Assembly: GCA_947495135.1 (NCBI GenBank) | Contig: CANLXN010000006.1 | Coordinates: 1-64,000 of the forward strand | DNA: 64,000 bases | Reading direction: 5' to 3' | Source of the DNA: an uncultured Flavobacteriaceae bacterium | GTDB lineage: Bacteria; Bacteroidota; Bacteroidia; Flavobacteriales; Flavobacteriaceae | Shown: piece by piece, positions 43,659-54,099 of the stretch | How the letters are laid out: each line of letters opens with the position of its first letter | How positions within the stretch are numbered: the stretch's first letter is position 1 | Made by a program: the position numbers and the translations under genes | The notes under the pieces: generated by a model | Seen by the model: only the letters and a program-made list of their open reading frames with translations | Database searches by the model: none | What the model was told of the DNA's origin: nothing

Positions 43659-44600
43659 TTATAACGAACCGGCCTCTTTCTTGGCGAGCTCAAATTCTGT
43701 TACCATCTCGGATACGATCTGGGCGGCTGGTTTAATATCGTGTATAAGTCCGGCGATCTGACCAATTTCAAGTTCGCCTTCCTCTAGATCACCTTCAAAC
43801 ATGCCTCGTTTTGCCCGTGCGCGCCCTAAAAGTTCTTTTAATTCTTCGATCGAGGGAGCCTTTTTATACAGTTCTTTCACGTCCTGATAAAACTTATTTT
43901 TGATCAGTCTTACAGGTGCCAGTTCTTTCAAGGTTAATTCTGTATCACCTTCTTTGGATTGAACGACCACTTCCTTAAAAGCAGAATGTGCGCTCGATTC
44001 TTCCGAAGCGACAAAACGACTGCCCACTTGCACTGCATCTGCACCCAAAATCATCACTGCCAACATTCCTCTTCCAGTTGCAATTCCACCTGCAGCAATT
44101 AGCGGAATAGAGATCTGCTCTTTTACCATTGGAATTAACGTAAGTGTTGTGGTTTCATCTCTTCCATTATGGCCTCCTGCTTCAAAACCTTCCGCAACTA
44201 CTGCATCCACTCCAGCATCCTGGGCTTTCAAAGCAAATTTCACGCTGCTTACAACATGAACCACCGTAATACCATGGCTTTTTAAATGTGAAGTATATGT
44301 TTTAGGGTTCCCTGCGGAAGTAAAAACAATTTTAACTCCTTCTTCAATAATAATATCAATTATCTCCTGAAGATTAGGGTAAAGCATGGGAACATTAACA
44401 CCAAAAGGATGATTGGTAGCTTTTTTACATTTTACAATATGTTCCCTTAGAACCTCAGGATACATGGAGCCGGCTCCAATTAATCCCAATCCGCCAGCAT
44501 TACTAACCGCACTAGCCAGTTTCCAGCCACTGTTCCAAATCATTCCGGCTTGAACAATTGGATATTTTATTCCAAAAAGTTGAGTAACTCTGTTCTGCAC
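43659..44600 (-). CDS. NAD(P)H-dependent flavin oxidoreductase (nitronate monooxygenase family)
   Basis: The 313-residue TIM-barrel flavoprotein shows RVTQLFGIKYPIVQAGM, EGFEAGGHNGRDE, the FMN phosphate motif AAGGIATGRGM and DAVQVGSRFVASEESSAH, all typical of 2-nitropropane dioxygenase/FabK-like enzymes. The natural substrate is uncertain. The start is a GTG whose G overlaps the last base of the subtilase stop codon (TAGTG), so translation is coupled to the gene before it. The pairing of a secreted protease with a cytoplasmic oxidoreductase has no obvious functional meaning. Confidence 0.88.
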   Translation of the reverse strand: MQNRVTQLFGIKYPIVQAGMIWNSGWKLASAVSNAGGLGLIGAGSMYPEVLREHIVKCKKATNHPFGVNVPMLYPNLQEIIDIIIEEGVKIVFTSAGNPKTYTSHLKSHGITVVHVVSSVKFALKAQDAGVDAVVAEGFEAGGHNGRDETTTLTLIPMVKEQISIPLIAAGGIATGRGMLAVMILGADAVQVGSRFVASEESSAHSAFKEVVVQSKEGDTELTLKELAPVRLIKNKFYQDVKELYKKAPSIEELKELLGRARAKRGMFEGDLEEGELEIGQIAGLIHDIKPAAQIVSEMVTEFELAKKEAGSL

Positions 44601-46234
44601 TACTGTTTAATTATTTTAAAAGAGTTTGTAATACCGTCTGCTTCCAAGGTAGCTATGTACATTCCAGAAACCAAAGCTGCAATGTTTACTTGATTTTCAG
44701 AAGAAGAAATAGATCGTTCTAAAACTTGCTTTCCAAGTACGTTATAAATAGTAAGACTTGCATTGTCTAAATTAGCTGGAAAAGAAACATTAACTATATC
44801 TGTAACTGGGTTTGGATAGATTGCAAAATTACTTTGTAATAGTTCATCCTCAAAACCGAGATCCTGCAGAACATTGTAAGCTTCTTGAAAATTAGGAATT
44901 CCGTAGCCCATTTCATCTGTAGGGTTTTCATATAAATGTGAAGACTCTCGAACCACTTGTATAATTTCTACATTGGTCGAAGTAGGACTAGACTGCCATA
45001 AACAGGTAATCGCTCCAGCGAGTATGGGTGAACTAAAAGAAGTTCCATTACTTGTACTTACGTTTCCGCCAGAAGTAACCACTGCAGCGCTTTGACCTTG
45101 TGCCATTCCATCCGGCTTAATTCGCCCATCCACTGTTGGTCCTCTTGAACTAAATGAAACGTAATTTCCACTTCCGTTAACCGCACCGGCCGCATATAAT
45201 CCTGGAGAATCCGCAGGCGTCGCTACCGTCCCAAACGAATTTCCTTGATTTCCAGCAGACGTTACTATTAATAACCCTTTGTCTACAGCATGGTTCGCTC
45301 CTCTGGCCCCAATGGTCGTTTGTCCGTCAAGATCTTGATAGTTATGCGTGTAATTCGGATTGTCGTATTCTTGATAGCCAAGGGAAGTATTTATTACATC
45401 TACTCCTAAACTATCTGCACGTTCAAGCGCCTCCACCCACCACGCTTCTTCTCTTGGGTTTTCATCTGGGCCATATTCGGTTCTAAATAAATAGAATGAG
45501 GCTCCTGGGGCAGTACCTACGAATTGATTCTGAATAAACCCACCTATATCACTAGTAGTGTTAATACCATGAGAACCTGTTCCCGTTACATCTGCAGTTC
45601 TGCTAAAGAAATCGAATGTTCCTAGAAGGCGCCCTTCGTTTACAATATGAGAAAAAGCCGGATTCGTAGAAAATCCAGGGAATCCGCTATCGGTTACTGC
45701 TATAATCATTCCGTCACCCGTAAAGTCCTGTTCATGAAGATAGTCTCCAGAAATCATTTCTATCTGGTTAGCCGCAGCTCCATAATCGTACTCAACTCTG
45801 CCATTTCCAGATCCAGCAGGAACTTCCATCTCAAATTTATCTACACCGCCATGAGTAATCCCTGGAAAGGTGTTTAAATCCTTATCCATATACTCTACTG
45901 CTGTAACAAAGGCAAGCGCCAAAAGGTTGTCTATGTTGGTCATAGTCCCTTGTACATAAACGGCATTCATCCATTTCGATTTGGCAAATACCGTAATACC
46001 GGTAGCACTTTTGATCTGGGTAATGTAGTCTTCTGTTACCGGGACATCACGCTCGTCTATTACCACTCCATGAGAGGTCTTTCGATCAATAGCTTCCTGG
46101 GTAAGGATTGTTAACGGATTATCAATGGATGTCTGTACATTCTCCTTATCAGCAAAAAACACCAAAGCGTCTTGGGTTTGAGCGAATGTAAATTGTACCG
46201 CGATCAAAGCAATCGCAAAAAGTAATTTTCTCAT
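44600..46234 (-). CDS. Secreted S8 family peptidase (subtilase) with T9SS sorting domain
   Basis: The 544-residue protein has a signal peptide (MRKLLFAIALIAVQFTFAQ), an N-terminal propeptide, and a subtilisin domain. The catalytic triad is visible: Asp in IAVTDSGFPG, His in GTGSHGINTTSDIGG and Ser in NGTSFSSPILAG; the oxyanion Asn lies in TSAGNQGNS. The last 80 residues (NFAIYPNPVTDIVNV through GMYIATLEADGITNSFKIIKQ) form a type A T9SS domain. The ORF opens six codons earlier, but the start at 46234 gives the standard signal peptide. Confidence 0.92.
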   Translation of the reverse strand: MRKLLFAIALIAVQFTFAQTQDALVFFADKENVQTSIDNPLTILTQEAIDRKTSHGVVIDERDVPVTEDYITQIKSATGITVFAKSKWMNAVYVQGTMTNIDNLLALAFVTAVEYMDKDLNTFPGITHGGVDKFEMEVPAGSGNGRVEYDYGAAANQIEMISGDYLHEQDFTGDGMIIAVTDSGFPGFSTNPAFSHIVNEGRLLGTFDFFSRTADVTGTGSHGINTTSDIGGFIQNQFVGTAPGASFYLFRTEYGPDENPREEAWWVEALERADSLGVDVINTSLGYQEYDNPNYTHNYQDLDGQTTIGARGANHAVDKGLLIVTSAGNQGNSFGTVATPADSPGLYAAGAVNGSGNYVSFSSRGPTVDGRIKPDGMAQGQSAAVVTSGGNVSTSNGTSFSSPILAGAITCLWQSSPTSTNVEIIQVVRESSHLYENPTDEMGYGIPNFQEAYNVLQDLGFEDELLQSNFAIYPNPVTDIVNVSFPANLDNASLTIYNVLGKQVLERSISSSENQVNIAALVSGMYIATLEADGITNSFKIIKQ

Positions 46235-46312
46235 AGCATAAATTTTAATCATAAAACCAGCAATCTATGGGGCAATAAAACTCAAAAGCCGGAACGCTAC
46301 GCTTGATCAAAA

Positions 46313-47521
46313 TCAAGAAATAACACCGCTTCCTATAAGTTCGTCTTTATGATACCAAGCGACAAATTGCCCCTCAGTAATAGCAGATTGTGGTTTCTCA
46401 AATATAACATAAAGACCCGAGATGGTTCTATGCATTGATGCTTTTTCCAGCGCTTGCCTATAACGAATCCTCGCCATGACCTCCATGGTTTCATCCAGTT
46501 GCAGCGTCAAATCTGTTCGTACCCAATGAATTTCATCGGCCTGAACAAATAATCCTCGTCTATAAAGGCCTGGGTGATCCTTCCCTTGTCCGGTGTAGAT
46601 AACATTTTCATTTACGTCGGTATCGATAACAAACAAGGGTTCTACAGTTCCACCAACGGCCAAGCCTTTTCGTTGTCCTTTGGTAAAATAATGTGCTCCT
46701 TGATGTTTCCCAACGACTTTTCCATCATCAAGATTGTAATTTTGTTTTTCGGAAAGAAAAGCTAGTTCCTCTTCAGGCGATTCGAACACAGGTGTTGTCT
46801 TTACGTATCCAGAATACTGTGATGGCACCTCAACAATTACTCCTTCTTTTGGAGCTAACTGTTGTTGTAAAAACTCTGGCAGTCTCACTTTTCCTATAAA
46901 ACATAGACCTTGAGAATCTCTCTTATCGGCTGTTATTAAATCTTGCTCGGCGGCAATCTTTCGTACTTCCGGTTTTAGTAGCTCTCCAATAGGGAATAGT
47001 GTCTTGGCCAATTGTTCTTGGGATAACTGACAAAGAAAATAAGATTGATCCTTGTTCGCGTCTTTTCCAGAAAGCAACCTATAAACAGTCTCCTGTTTGC
47101 CATCCTTATTTATGATCGTTTGAACGTCTTTTCTGCAATAATGGCCAGTGGCCACAAAGTCGGCTCCCAATTCCAAAGCGATCTTCATAAACACATCAAA
47201 CTTAATTTCTCTGTTACAAAGAACATCTGGATTAGGTGTTCTTCCCATTTCGTATTCACGAAACATATAGTCCACAATGCGTTCTTTGTATTGTTCGCTT
47301 AAGTCGACAGTTTGAAAGGGAATTCCTAGTTTCTCTGCCACCAACATTGCATCATTACTGTCTTCCAACCACGGGCATTCGTCTGATATTGTCACCGTAT
47401 CATCGTGCCAATTCTTCATAAACAGACCTATTACCTCGTATCCTTGCTCCTGCAATACATACGCGGCCACGCTGGAGTCTACTCCTCCACTCAATCCTAC
47501 TACTACGCGTTGCTTTGTCAT
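46313..47521 (-). CDS. mnmA: tRNA-specific 2-thiouridylase MnmA
   Basis: The 402-residue enzyme puts sulfur on C2 of the wobble uridine (U34) in Lys, Glu and Gln tRNAs. The PP-loop GLSGGVDSS lies at residues 9-17, the first catalytic cysteine is C102 in NPDVLC, and the second is C207 in SQGLCFIGK. The central and C-terminal beta domains have [14 protein letters not shown] and LIGSGVIS. Length is slightly above E. coli (368). It is read from a promoter box only 7 nt before the ATG. Confidence 0.96.
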   Translation of the reverse strand: MTKQRVVVGLSGGVDSSVAAYVLQEQGYEVIGLFMKNWHDDTVTISDECPWLEDSNDAMLVAEKLGIPFQTVDLSEQYKERIVDYMFREYEMGRTPNPDVLCNREIKFDVFMKIALELGADFVATGHYCRKDVQTIINKDGKQETVYRLLSGKDANKDQSYFLCQLSQEQLAKTLFPIGELLKPEVRKIAAEQDLITADKRDSQGLCFIGKVRLPEFLQQQLAPKEGVIVEVPSQYSGYVKTTPVFESPEEELAFLSEKQNYNLDDGKVVGKHQGAHYFTKGQRKGLAVGGTVEPLFVIDTDVNENVIYTGQGKDHPGLYRRGLFVQADEIHWVRTDLTLQLDETMEVMARIRYRQALEKASMHRTISGLYVIFEKPQSAITEGQFVAWYHKDELIGSGVIS

Positions 47522-47528
47522 AACTGTA

Positions 47529-47536
47529 CAAAATTA
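47529..47536 (-). promoter_or_regulatory. -7 box of mnmA
   Basis: TAATTTTG on the minus strand is an exact TAnnTTTG ending 7 nt before the ATG, so the leader would be only a few nucleotides. It abuts the T tract of the terminator of the upstream gene. Confidence 0.5.
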
Positions 47537-47546
47537 CAAAAAACAA

Positions 47547-47585
47547 ATCCCAAATTCCATTGAATAGCTCGTTGGAATTTGGGAT
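47547..47585 (-). terminator. Terminator of the YwqK-like gene
   Basis: A perfect 13-bp stem (ATCCCAAATTCCA and its complement) with a 13-nt loop is followed on the minus strand by TTGTTTTTT. It begins about 20 bp after the stop at 47608 and ends just before the mnmA promoter box. Confidence 0.85.
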
Positions 47586-47607
47586 AAGAATTTAATTTCT
47601 TTGAGAC

Positions 47608-48297
47608 CTATCCTCTCTTTACTGGTTTTGGATAGGTTTCTTCCAATTCCACTTTTCCGTCCTTTAAATACTGCCAAAGACCGTTCTTTTTTCCTTTTAG
47701 GTATTGTCCCTTAATACTAACGTTCCCATTTGAGTCGTAATATTCTGCTGCTCCTTGCAATTTATCGTTTCTATATTGAAGCTTTTTCAGTAAAACACCT
47801 TCTGGTGAATAGTAATTATTGGCTCCTTCTTTTAATCCATTCTGAAAGTTGAGTTCTTCCGTAATCTTGCCGTTTGGATAGTAGGTAGTTTTAACTCCAT
47901 TCAATTCGCCTTCGGTGTAGAATTCACGAGTCATCACTGCATTCCCTCTCTTCTGATAATACAACCACTCGCCTATGCGTTTTTTTCCTAACATTTTTCC
48001 TTCGCTTACCAACTTTCCCTTTTTGGTGTAGTATTTAACATCGGCCAGACCTTTCTTTCCAGAATACTCCTTAATGACCATGGGCTGCTTTCCACATTCG
48101 CTGCAATAAAACTTAAAGACACCTATTTCCACACCATGATCAAACTGACCTTCATATCGTAACTGATTGGTTCCTTCAAACGTCTTTTGCCAAATGCCGT
48201 GCCGTTTTCCAGCATCATCCATTTGGTTTATCTCTTGTGCCGTTGCAGTAGTTAAGCTAAAAATAATTCCGAAGAAAATAAAAAGTGGGGTCTTCAT
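47608..48297 (-). CDS. YwqK-like MORN-variant repeat protein, exported
   Basis: The 229-residue protein has a signal peptide (1-20, ending TATAQ) and repeated MORN-variant units of the form G-x-W-x-Y-(x)n-G-x-L, for example EGQFDHGVEIGVFKFY, KRIGEWLYYQKRG, LNGVKTTYYPNG, LQGAAEYYDSNGN and KNGLWQYLKDGK. The family is annotated as YwqK antitoxin-like, but no toxin gene is present and the export signal argues for an envelope role. Function unknown. Confidence 0.82.
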   Translation of the reverse strand: MKTPLFIFFGIIFSLTTATAQEINQMDDAGKRHGIWQKTFEGTNQLRYEGQFDHGVEIGVFKFYCSECGKQPMVIKEYSGKKGLADVKYYTKKGKLVSEGKMLGKKRIGEWLYYQKRGNAVMTREFYTEGELNGVKTTYYPNGKITEELNFQNGLKEGANNYYSPEGVLLKKLQYRNDKLQGAAEYYDSNGNVSIKGQYLKGKKNGLWQYLKDGKVELEETYPKPVKRG

Positions 48298-48323
48298 TAT
48301 TTACATAATTTTGTTAAAAGATA

Positions 48324-48357
48324 GAACGACACATTTAAGTCAAAAATTGTGCCGTTC
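48324..48357 (-). terminator. Possible yidC terminator
   Basis: The stem GAACG-x-CACA pairs with TGTG-x-CGTTC (a G-U pair closes the gap on the minus strand) around a 14-nt loop, 25 bp past the yidC stop. Only TATCTTTT follows, so termination strength is doubtful. Confidence 0.4.
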
Positions 48358-48381
48358 CAAATAGGTATTCTTTAAAGCAGA

Positions 48382-50259
48382 TTACTTCTTCTGTGCATTT
48401 TTCTGTGCCTCTGCCTGTTCCATCATCTCTCCCATTTTACGTTGGAAACGATTTTTCTTCTTAGGCTTTTTCTTGTTCTCTTGGATTTTCGCTTTAATTT
48501 TATCTTCATCAATAATAAAATTCTTGATCACCAACATGATTCCAATAGTAATTAGGTTGGAAGTTAAGTAATACACCGAAAGTCCACTTGCGTATTGATT
48601 GAAGAATACCAACATAAACAGCGGAGATAAATACATCAAAAATTTCATGTTAGGCATTCCTGGTTGCTGTTGTTGCTGCATACTTTGCCCAGTACTCATC
48701 ATCATGTAAATAAAAATAGCGATGGAAGCTAAAATAGGGAATAGACTTACGTGATCTCCATACAACGGAATGTGAAATGGAAGCTCAGCAATTACATCAT
48801 AACTCGAAAGGTCATCTGCCCATAAAAAGCTTTTCTGCCTTAAATCGAATGCAGTTGGGAAAAATGTAAAGAGTGCATAGAACACCGGAATTTGGAGTAG
48901 TGCTGGCAAACAACCCTTCAACGGACTAGCTCCCGCAATATTCTGCAGTTTCATGGTCTCTTGTTGGATTTTCATTTGGTTACCCTCATGCTTTTTCTTA
49001 ATCGCATCCATTTCGGGCTTCAGAACCTTCATTTTAGCCTGGGAGACGTACTGTTTGTATTGTACTGGCGACAATAACAATTTAAAAAGTATGGTTAAAA
49101 CAATAATGGCAATCCCTGCTGGGAACCATTGTATTAATTGTCCAAAAACTGGAATGATCATGTATTTGTTAATCATGCCAAAGATTCCCCATCCCATTGG
49201 CATGGCTTCATCTAAGTTGCGATCGTAGCTCTTAAAAGTTTTATAGTCTGTTGGACCATAGTACATATTCATATTGTAAGCCAAATCACCACCTTTTGGC
49301 TCTAGAAGCATTCTAGCACCGTATTTTTTGGTGTATATTGTATCGGTATCTTCTTCTACAACTAAATCTTCAGAAGTAAATTTCACTTCTTTAAAAGGAG
49401 TATCGGTTAACAACATAGAGCTAAAGAAATGCTGACGGAAGTTCATCCAATTCACATCCTTTTCAGTTTCTTCATCTTCTCCTGTTGGATCTAGTTTGCT
49501 GTGATCATCCCCATTTTCATATTCATAGGTGAGACGCGTATACCTATTTTCGTACGAAATACTTTTAGCATGACGGTACCCTTTCAATTTCCAGTCTAGA
49601 TACATGTCCTTAGAGGTATCTAACACACCGTTTAAACCAACGCTCTTTATATTAAAGTCCAACATATGGTCGCTAGGTTTTAGCTCGTATAGGTACTCTA
49701 TATAGCTGTTTGGCGAGGTCTTGAGTTTCATCGAAAGCTGTTGATTATCCCCGTTCTTTGAAAGTGTTGGTTCAAAAGGAAAATCTTTGGTATTCAAGAT
49801 TCTATTCTCTGCCGTAAACTCTAAATTAAATTGGTTGTTCCCATCTTTAATTAAAAATACAGGCTCCCCAGTAAAGGTAGTTTGTTGCTTTAACTCAGCT
49901 TCCACTACATACCCACCCATATTACTTACAGTAAGCTTTAGGACATCATTTTCAATAACGGTAGTTCCATCTGTTGCAGAAGGCAACGTACTCGCATAGG
50001 CAAAAGACCCTACACGGTTTTGTAATCCTTGAATTGCCATCGAATCTGTGGCATCCACAAGGTTGATCTCTTCAGGAACGATTTCCTTAAGAACGTCTGT
50101 TTTTTCGGGAACAGCTTTCTCAGCCTCTACCTGTTCCATTTTTGCCTTTTCAGCTTCCAGTTCTTCTGGCGAAGGTTGGCGATACATCATGTATAGAAGG
50201 ATCCCTCCTATTAGCAGCATTCCGATGAGTGAGGTTAGGTCGAATTTCTTTTTTTCCAT
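48382..50259 (-). CDS. yidC: Membrane protein insertase YidC
   Basis: The 625-residue inner-membrane insertase folds proteins into the membrane, alone or with Sec. It has an N-terminal transmembrane anchor (LIGMLLIGGILLYMMY), the large periplasmic beta-domain (about 90-340) and a C-terminal core of five spans with LKGCLPALLQIPVFYALF and PNMKFLMYLSPLFMLVFFNQYASGL shortened here to its key part. The basic tail KKPKKKNRFQRK fits Bacteroidota YidC. The second in-frame Met (50259, MEKKKFDL) is chosen over the first (50265) by similarity to homologues. It follows pyrG by about 160 bp, a common pairing. Confidence 0.95.
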   Translation of the reverse strand: MEKKKFDLTSLIGMLLIGGILLYMMYRQPSPEELEAEKAKMEQVEAEKAVPEKTDVLKEIVPEEINLVDATDSMAIQGLQNRVGSFAYASTLPSATDGTTVIENDVLKLTVSNMGGYVVEAELKQQTTFTGEPVFLIKDGNNQFNLEFTAENRILNTKDFPFEPTLSKNGDNQQLSMKLKTSPNSYIEYLYELKPSDHMLDFNIKSVGLNGVLDTSKDMYLDWKLKGYRHAKSISYENRYTRLTYEYENGDDHSKLDPTGEDEETEKDVNWMNFRQHFFSSMLLTDTPFKEVKFTSEDLVVEEDTDTIYTKKYGARMLLEPKGGDLAYNMNMYYGPTDYKTFKSYDRNLDEAMPMGWGIFGMINKYMIIPVFGQLIQWFPAGIAIIVLTILFKLLLSPVQYKQYVSQAKMKVLKPEMDAIKKKHEGNQMKIQQETMKLQNIAGASPLKGCLPALLQIPVFYALFTFFPTAFDLRQKSFLWADDLSSYDVIAELPFHIPLYGDHVSLFPILASIAIFIYMMMSTGQSMQQQQQPGMPNMKFLMYLSPLFMLVFFNQYASGLSVYYLTSNLITIGIMLVIKNFIIDEDKIKAKIQENKKKPKKKNRFQRKMGEMMEQAEAQKNAQKK

Positions 50260-50421
50260 ATTCATTGTCCGCCTCAGGCGGATTACTTAATGTTAAACTC
50301 CAGTAAACAAGAGTTACTTTGATTTTGATTGGTAGAGCTACAATTTTAAAACATGCAGATCAATTCGTATTTCTACAACAATCTAGCCCATTTCCTAAAT
50401 GCGCCAAATTGTCTTATTGTT

Positions 50422-52095
<1,674 letters not shown>

Positions 52096-52161
52096 TTATT
52101 GGGGAAGGAATCGCATAAATTTAAAAATTAAGATTAGGCTCGTTAAATAAATTATGAACAG

Positions 52162-52192
52162 TTTGCACTTCGTTAAATACGTTGTAGATTCG
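52162..52192 (+). promoter_or_regulatory. Promoter of the RDD gene, leaderless type
   Basis: TTTG (52162-52165), 19 bp, TAGATTCG (52185-52192), one change from consensus. The box ends 4 nt before the ATG at 52197. Confidence 0.65.
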
Positions 52193-52196
52193 ATCC

Positions 52197-52604
52197 ATGA
52201 TACAAGACTCCTATGCAAACATTCCACAGCGCGTGAAAGCAGCCTTTATAGATAGTATTGTTCTTCTGGGGATGATCTACGGGGTATCTGAGTTATTCGC
52301 TCTATTTGAAACCGTACCCACCGCAGCTCGCGTAATTGCGTTTATCTGTGTTTTTGTTTTATACGATCCCGTCTTGACATCCATTTATGGCGGAACCATG
52401 GGCCATTCGTTCTCTGGAATACAAGTTAAACGTGATGGGGATAGATTGAGCAACATTTCGTTTCCAATTGCGGTACTTCGTTTTTTATTAAAGGCTACTC
52501 TAGGTTGGGTTTCATTATTAACTGTAAGTGGTAATACAAAAAAACAAGCATTACACGACCTTGCTGCAGGATCTGTAGTAATTGAAGAAACAAAAAATAG
52601 CTAG
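52197..52604 (+). CDS. RDD family membrane protein
   Basis: The 135-residue protein carries an RDD domain with three hydrophobic segments. The Arg and Asp residues appear in PQRVKAAFIDSIVLLG, and the second half has GGTMGHSFSGIQVKRDGDRLS and ALHDLAAGSVVI, the family C-terminal signature. The role of RDD proteins is poorly known; transport of small solutes has been proposed for some. The promoter ends just before the ATG. Confidence 0.88.
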   Translation: MIQDSYANIPQRVKAAFIDSIVLLGMIYGVSELFALFETVPTAARVIAFICVFVLYDPVLTSIYGGTMGHSFSGIQVKRDGDRLSNISFPIAVLRFLLKATLGWVSLLTVSGNTKKQALHDLAAGSVVIEETKNS

Positions 52605-52650
52605 AATTTTAGTATCTTCGTGCCAGTTAACACCCCAAATGTTACCTCTT

Positions 52651-53100
52651 ATGAATAAAATAATACCTACTCTTTTGTTGGTGGTTCTTTGTATGGGAAT
52701 CTCCCAAGCACAATCGAAACCCCTTGATCAACTTCAACTTAAGTCTTTTGAACTCCCGAAGGGATCTGAGCTTTTTAATGAATTAAAGTTTCAATCTTCG
52801 CAAGCCAAACTATTTTATGAAAAACCAGAACTTCATGAAGAGCAATTAGGTAAACTACTGGATAAACGATTTCAAACTATTTCCTATAAAGGAGAGACTG
52901 GATCTATCTTGTATTTTGAATTTGACAAGGATATAACAAATGCCAAAATATTTCTAGAAACCTTAATGTGGGAGGCAAATCATCCTTCTGCCACTCATCC
53001 AGAAGCAGTTATAAGAAGAGGTCATACCCTACTTATTTTAAGTTTCCCTTATAAAAGCGAAGTTGGTAAGCACGTTACCCGCCTTATCCGAAAAAAATAA
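52651..53100 (+). CDS. Exported hypothetical protein
   Basis: The 149-residue protein has a signal peptide (MNKIIPTLLLVVLCMGISQA) and a mature part rich in charged residues, without recognised domains. SSQAKLFYEKPELHEEQLGKLL and TLLILSFPYKSEVG (shortened views) suggest an alpha/beta soluble protein. The ORF is open to 52582, but the region before 52651 overlaps the RDD gene and a TATCTTCG box at 52613-52620, so translation starts at 52651 or 52639. Function unknown. Confidence 0.68.
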   Translation: MNKIIPTLLLVVLCMGISQAQSKPLDQLQLKSFELPKGSELFNELKFQSSQAKLFYEKPELHEEQLGKLLDKRFQTISYKGETGSILYFEFDKDITNAKIFLETLMWEANHPSATHPEAVIRRGHTLLILSFPYKSEVGKHVTRLIRKK

Positions 53101-53115
53101 ACCATCTCCTATTCC

Positions 53116-53123
53116 TATCTTTG
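53116..53123 (+). promoter_or_regulatory. -7 box of the SGNH hydrolase gene
   Basis: TATCTTTG is an exact TAnnTTTG, 29 nt before the ATG at 53153. No clear -33 element accompanies it. Confidence 0.48.
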
Positions 53124-53152
53124 CAGCTTATATAACTTTAGGCTTATAATTT

Positions 53153-53968
53153 ATGAATACTGTTTTAAGATATGGTCTAGGGGCTGTAGTTGCGATTCCT
53201 TTATTGCCAATAATGTACTTTCAAGGGAAACGTATTTACAAAAGTGTTCCTAAGTTACCAGAGGCGATTGGTCCCTATGGTGAAACCTCCGCCTCAATCA
53301 CTAAGGGAGGTCTAAAGGTGATAACCATTGGTGAAAGTACCATTGCTGGGGTTGGAGTGGACACACATGAAAATGGTTTCACAGGTTCTCTAGCTCGGCA
53401 ACTTTCGGAAAAACTAAACAAGAAGGTTAGCTGGAATGTTTATGCCAAGAGCGGGTATACCGCAGAGAAAATTTCAGAAAAAATCTTACCACTAATTAAA
53501 GAAACCAAAGTCGATCTTATCGTCATCGGTCTTGGGGGCAACGATGCCTTTAAGCTCCATAGTATTCAAAAATGGCGAAATGACATCACCCGATTAATTG
53601 CAGAATTACAAGAAAAATATAGAGACACTCCTATAGTCTTCACCAATATGCCTCCTATTAAAGCTTTTCCTGCCTTTACCTCTACCATTAAATTTGTTAT
53701 GGGAAATCTGGTACGACTTTTTGGAAAAGAACTTGAGCAAATTGCTGCCCTCAAGAAAGGGGTTTATTACAATTCTATTGAAGTTAAGTTGACAGACTGG
53801 CTCAAACAGATGGATTTAGAGAGTGATATTACGAGTTTTTTTAGTGACGGAGTTCATCCTTCTCCTCTTGCCTACCAAACCTGGGGTGCAGACATGGCTA
53901 GATTCATTGCAGATACGGTAGAATTGAATGATTCCATAAACTCTAGTATAGAAAAAAACCTCCTCTAA
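53153..53968 (+). CDS. SGNH/GDSL hydrolase family protein
   Basis: The 271-residue protein has an N-terminal hydrophobic segment (about residues 5-22) that may anchor it, then an SGNH hydrolase fold. Block I reads ITIGESTIAGVG with the nucleophile serine in GES in place of GDS, block III is GLGGNDAFK and block V is DGVHPSPLAYQ with the catalytic Asp and His. Lipase or acyl-esterase activity is expected; the substrate is unknown. The stop codon lies inside a hairpin terminator. Confidence 0.88.
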   Translation: MNTVLRYGLGAVVAIPLLPIMYFQGKRIYKSVPKLPEAIGPYGETSASITKGGLKVITIGESTIAGVGVDTHENGFTGSLARQLSEKLNKKVSWNVYAKSGYTAEKISEKILPLIKETKVDLIVIGLGGNDAFKLHSIQKWRNDITRLIAELQEKYRDTPIVFTNMPPIKAFPAFTSTIKFVMGNLVRLFGKELEQIAALKKGVYYNSIEVKLTDWLKQMDLESDITSFFSDGVHPSPLAYQTWGADMARFIADTVELNDSINSSIEKNLL

Positions 53969-53984
53969 AAAGAGAAGGTTTTTT
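53953..53984. terminator. Terminator overlapping the SGNH stop codon
   Basis: AAAAAACCT-x-CTCT pairs with AGAG-x-AGGTTTTTT around an AAAA loop; one C-A mismatch on the plus strand is a U-G pair on the minus strand. T runs exist on both sides, so it can serve both strands. The TAA stop of the SGNH gene (53966-53968) lies in the loop region. Confidence 0.7.
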
Positions 53985-54099
53985 AAGTATTCGATCATGA
54001 ATGTTTCTTTCCATTGAAATCTGGGGCTCAGATATTTGTTTTATGTTTCACTCATCAATTCGAACACCTATTCTATATGTAGGCAAAAACTCTGCCACA

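Noticed and set aside
47608-48297. Toxin-antitoxin locus
   Set aside because: The YwqK-like protein is exported and has no toxin partner next to it.
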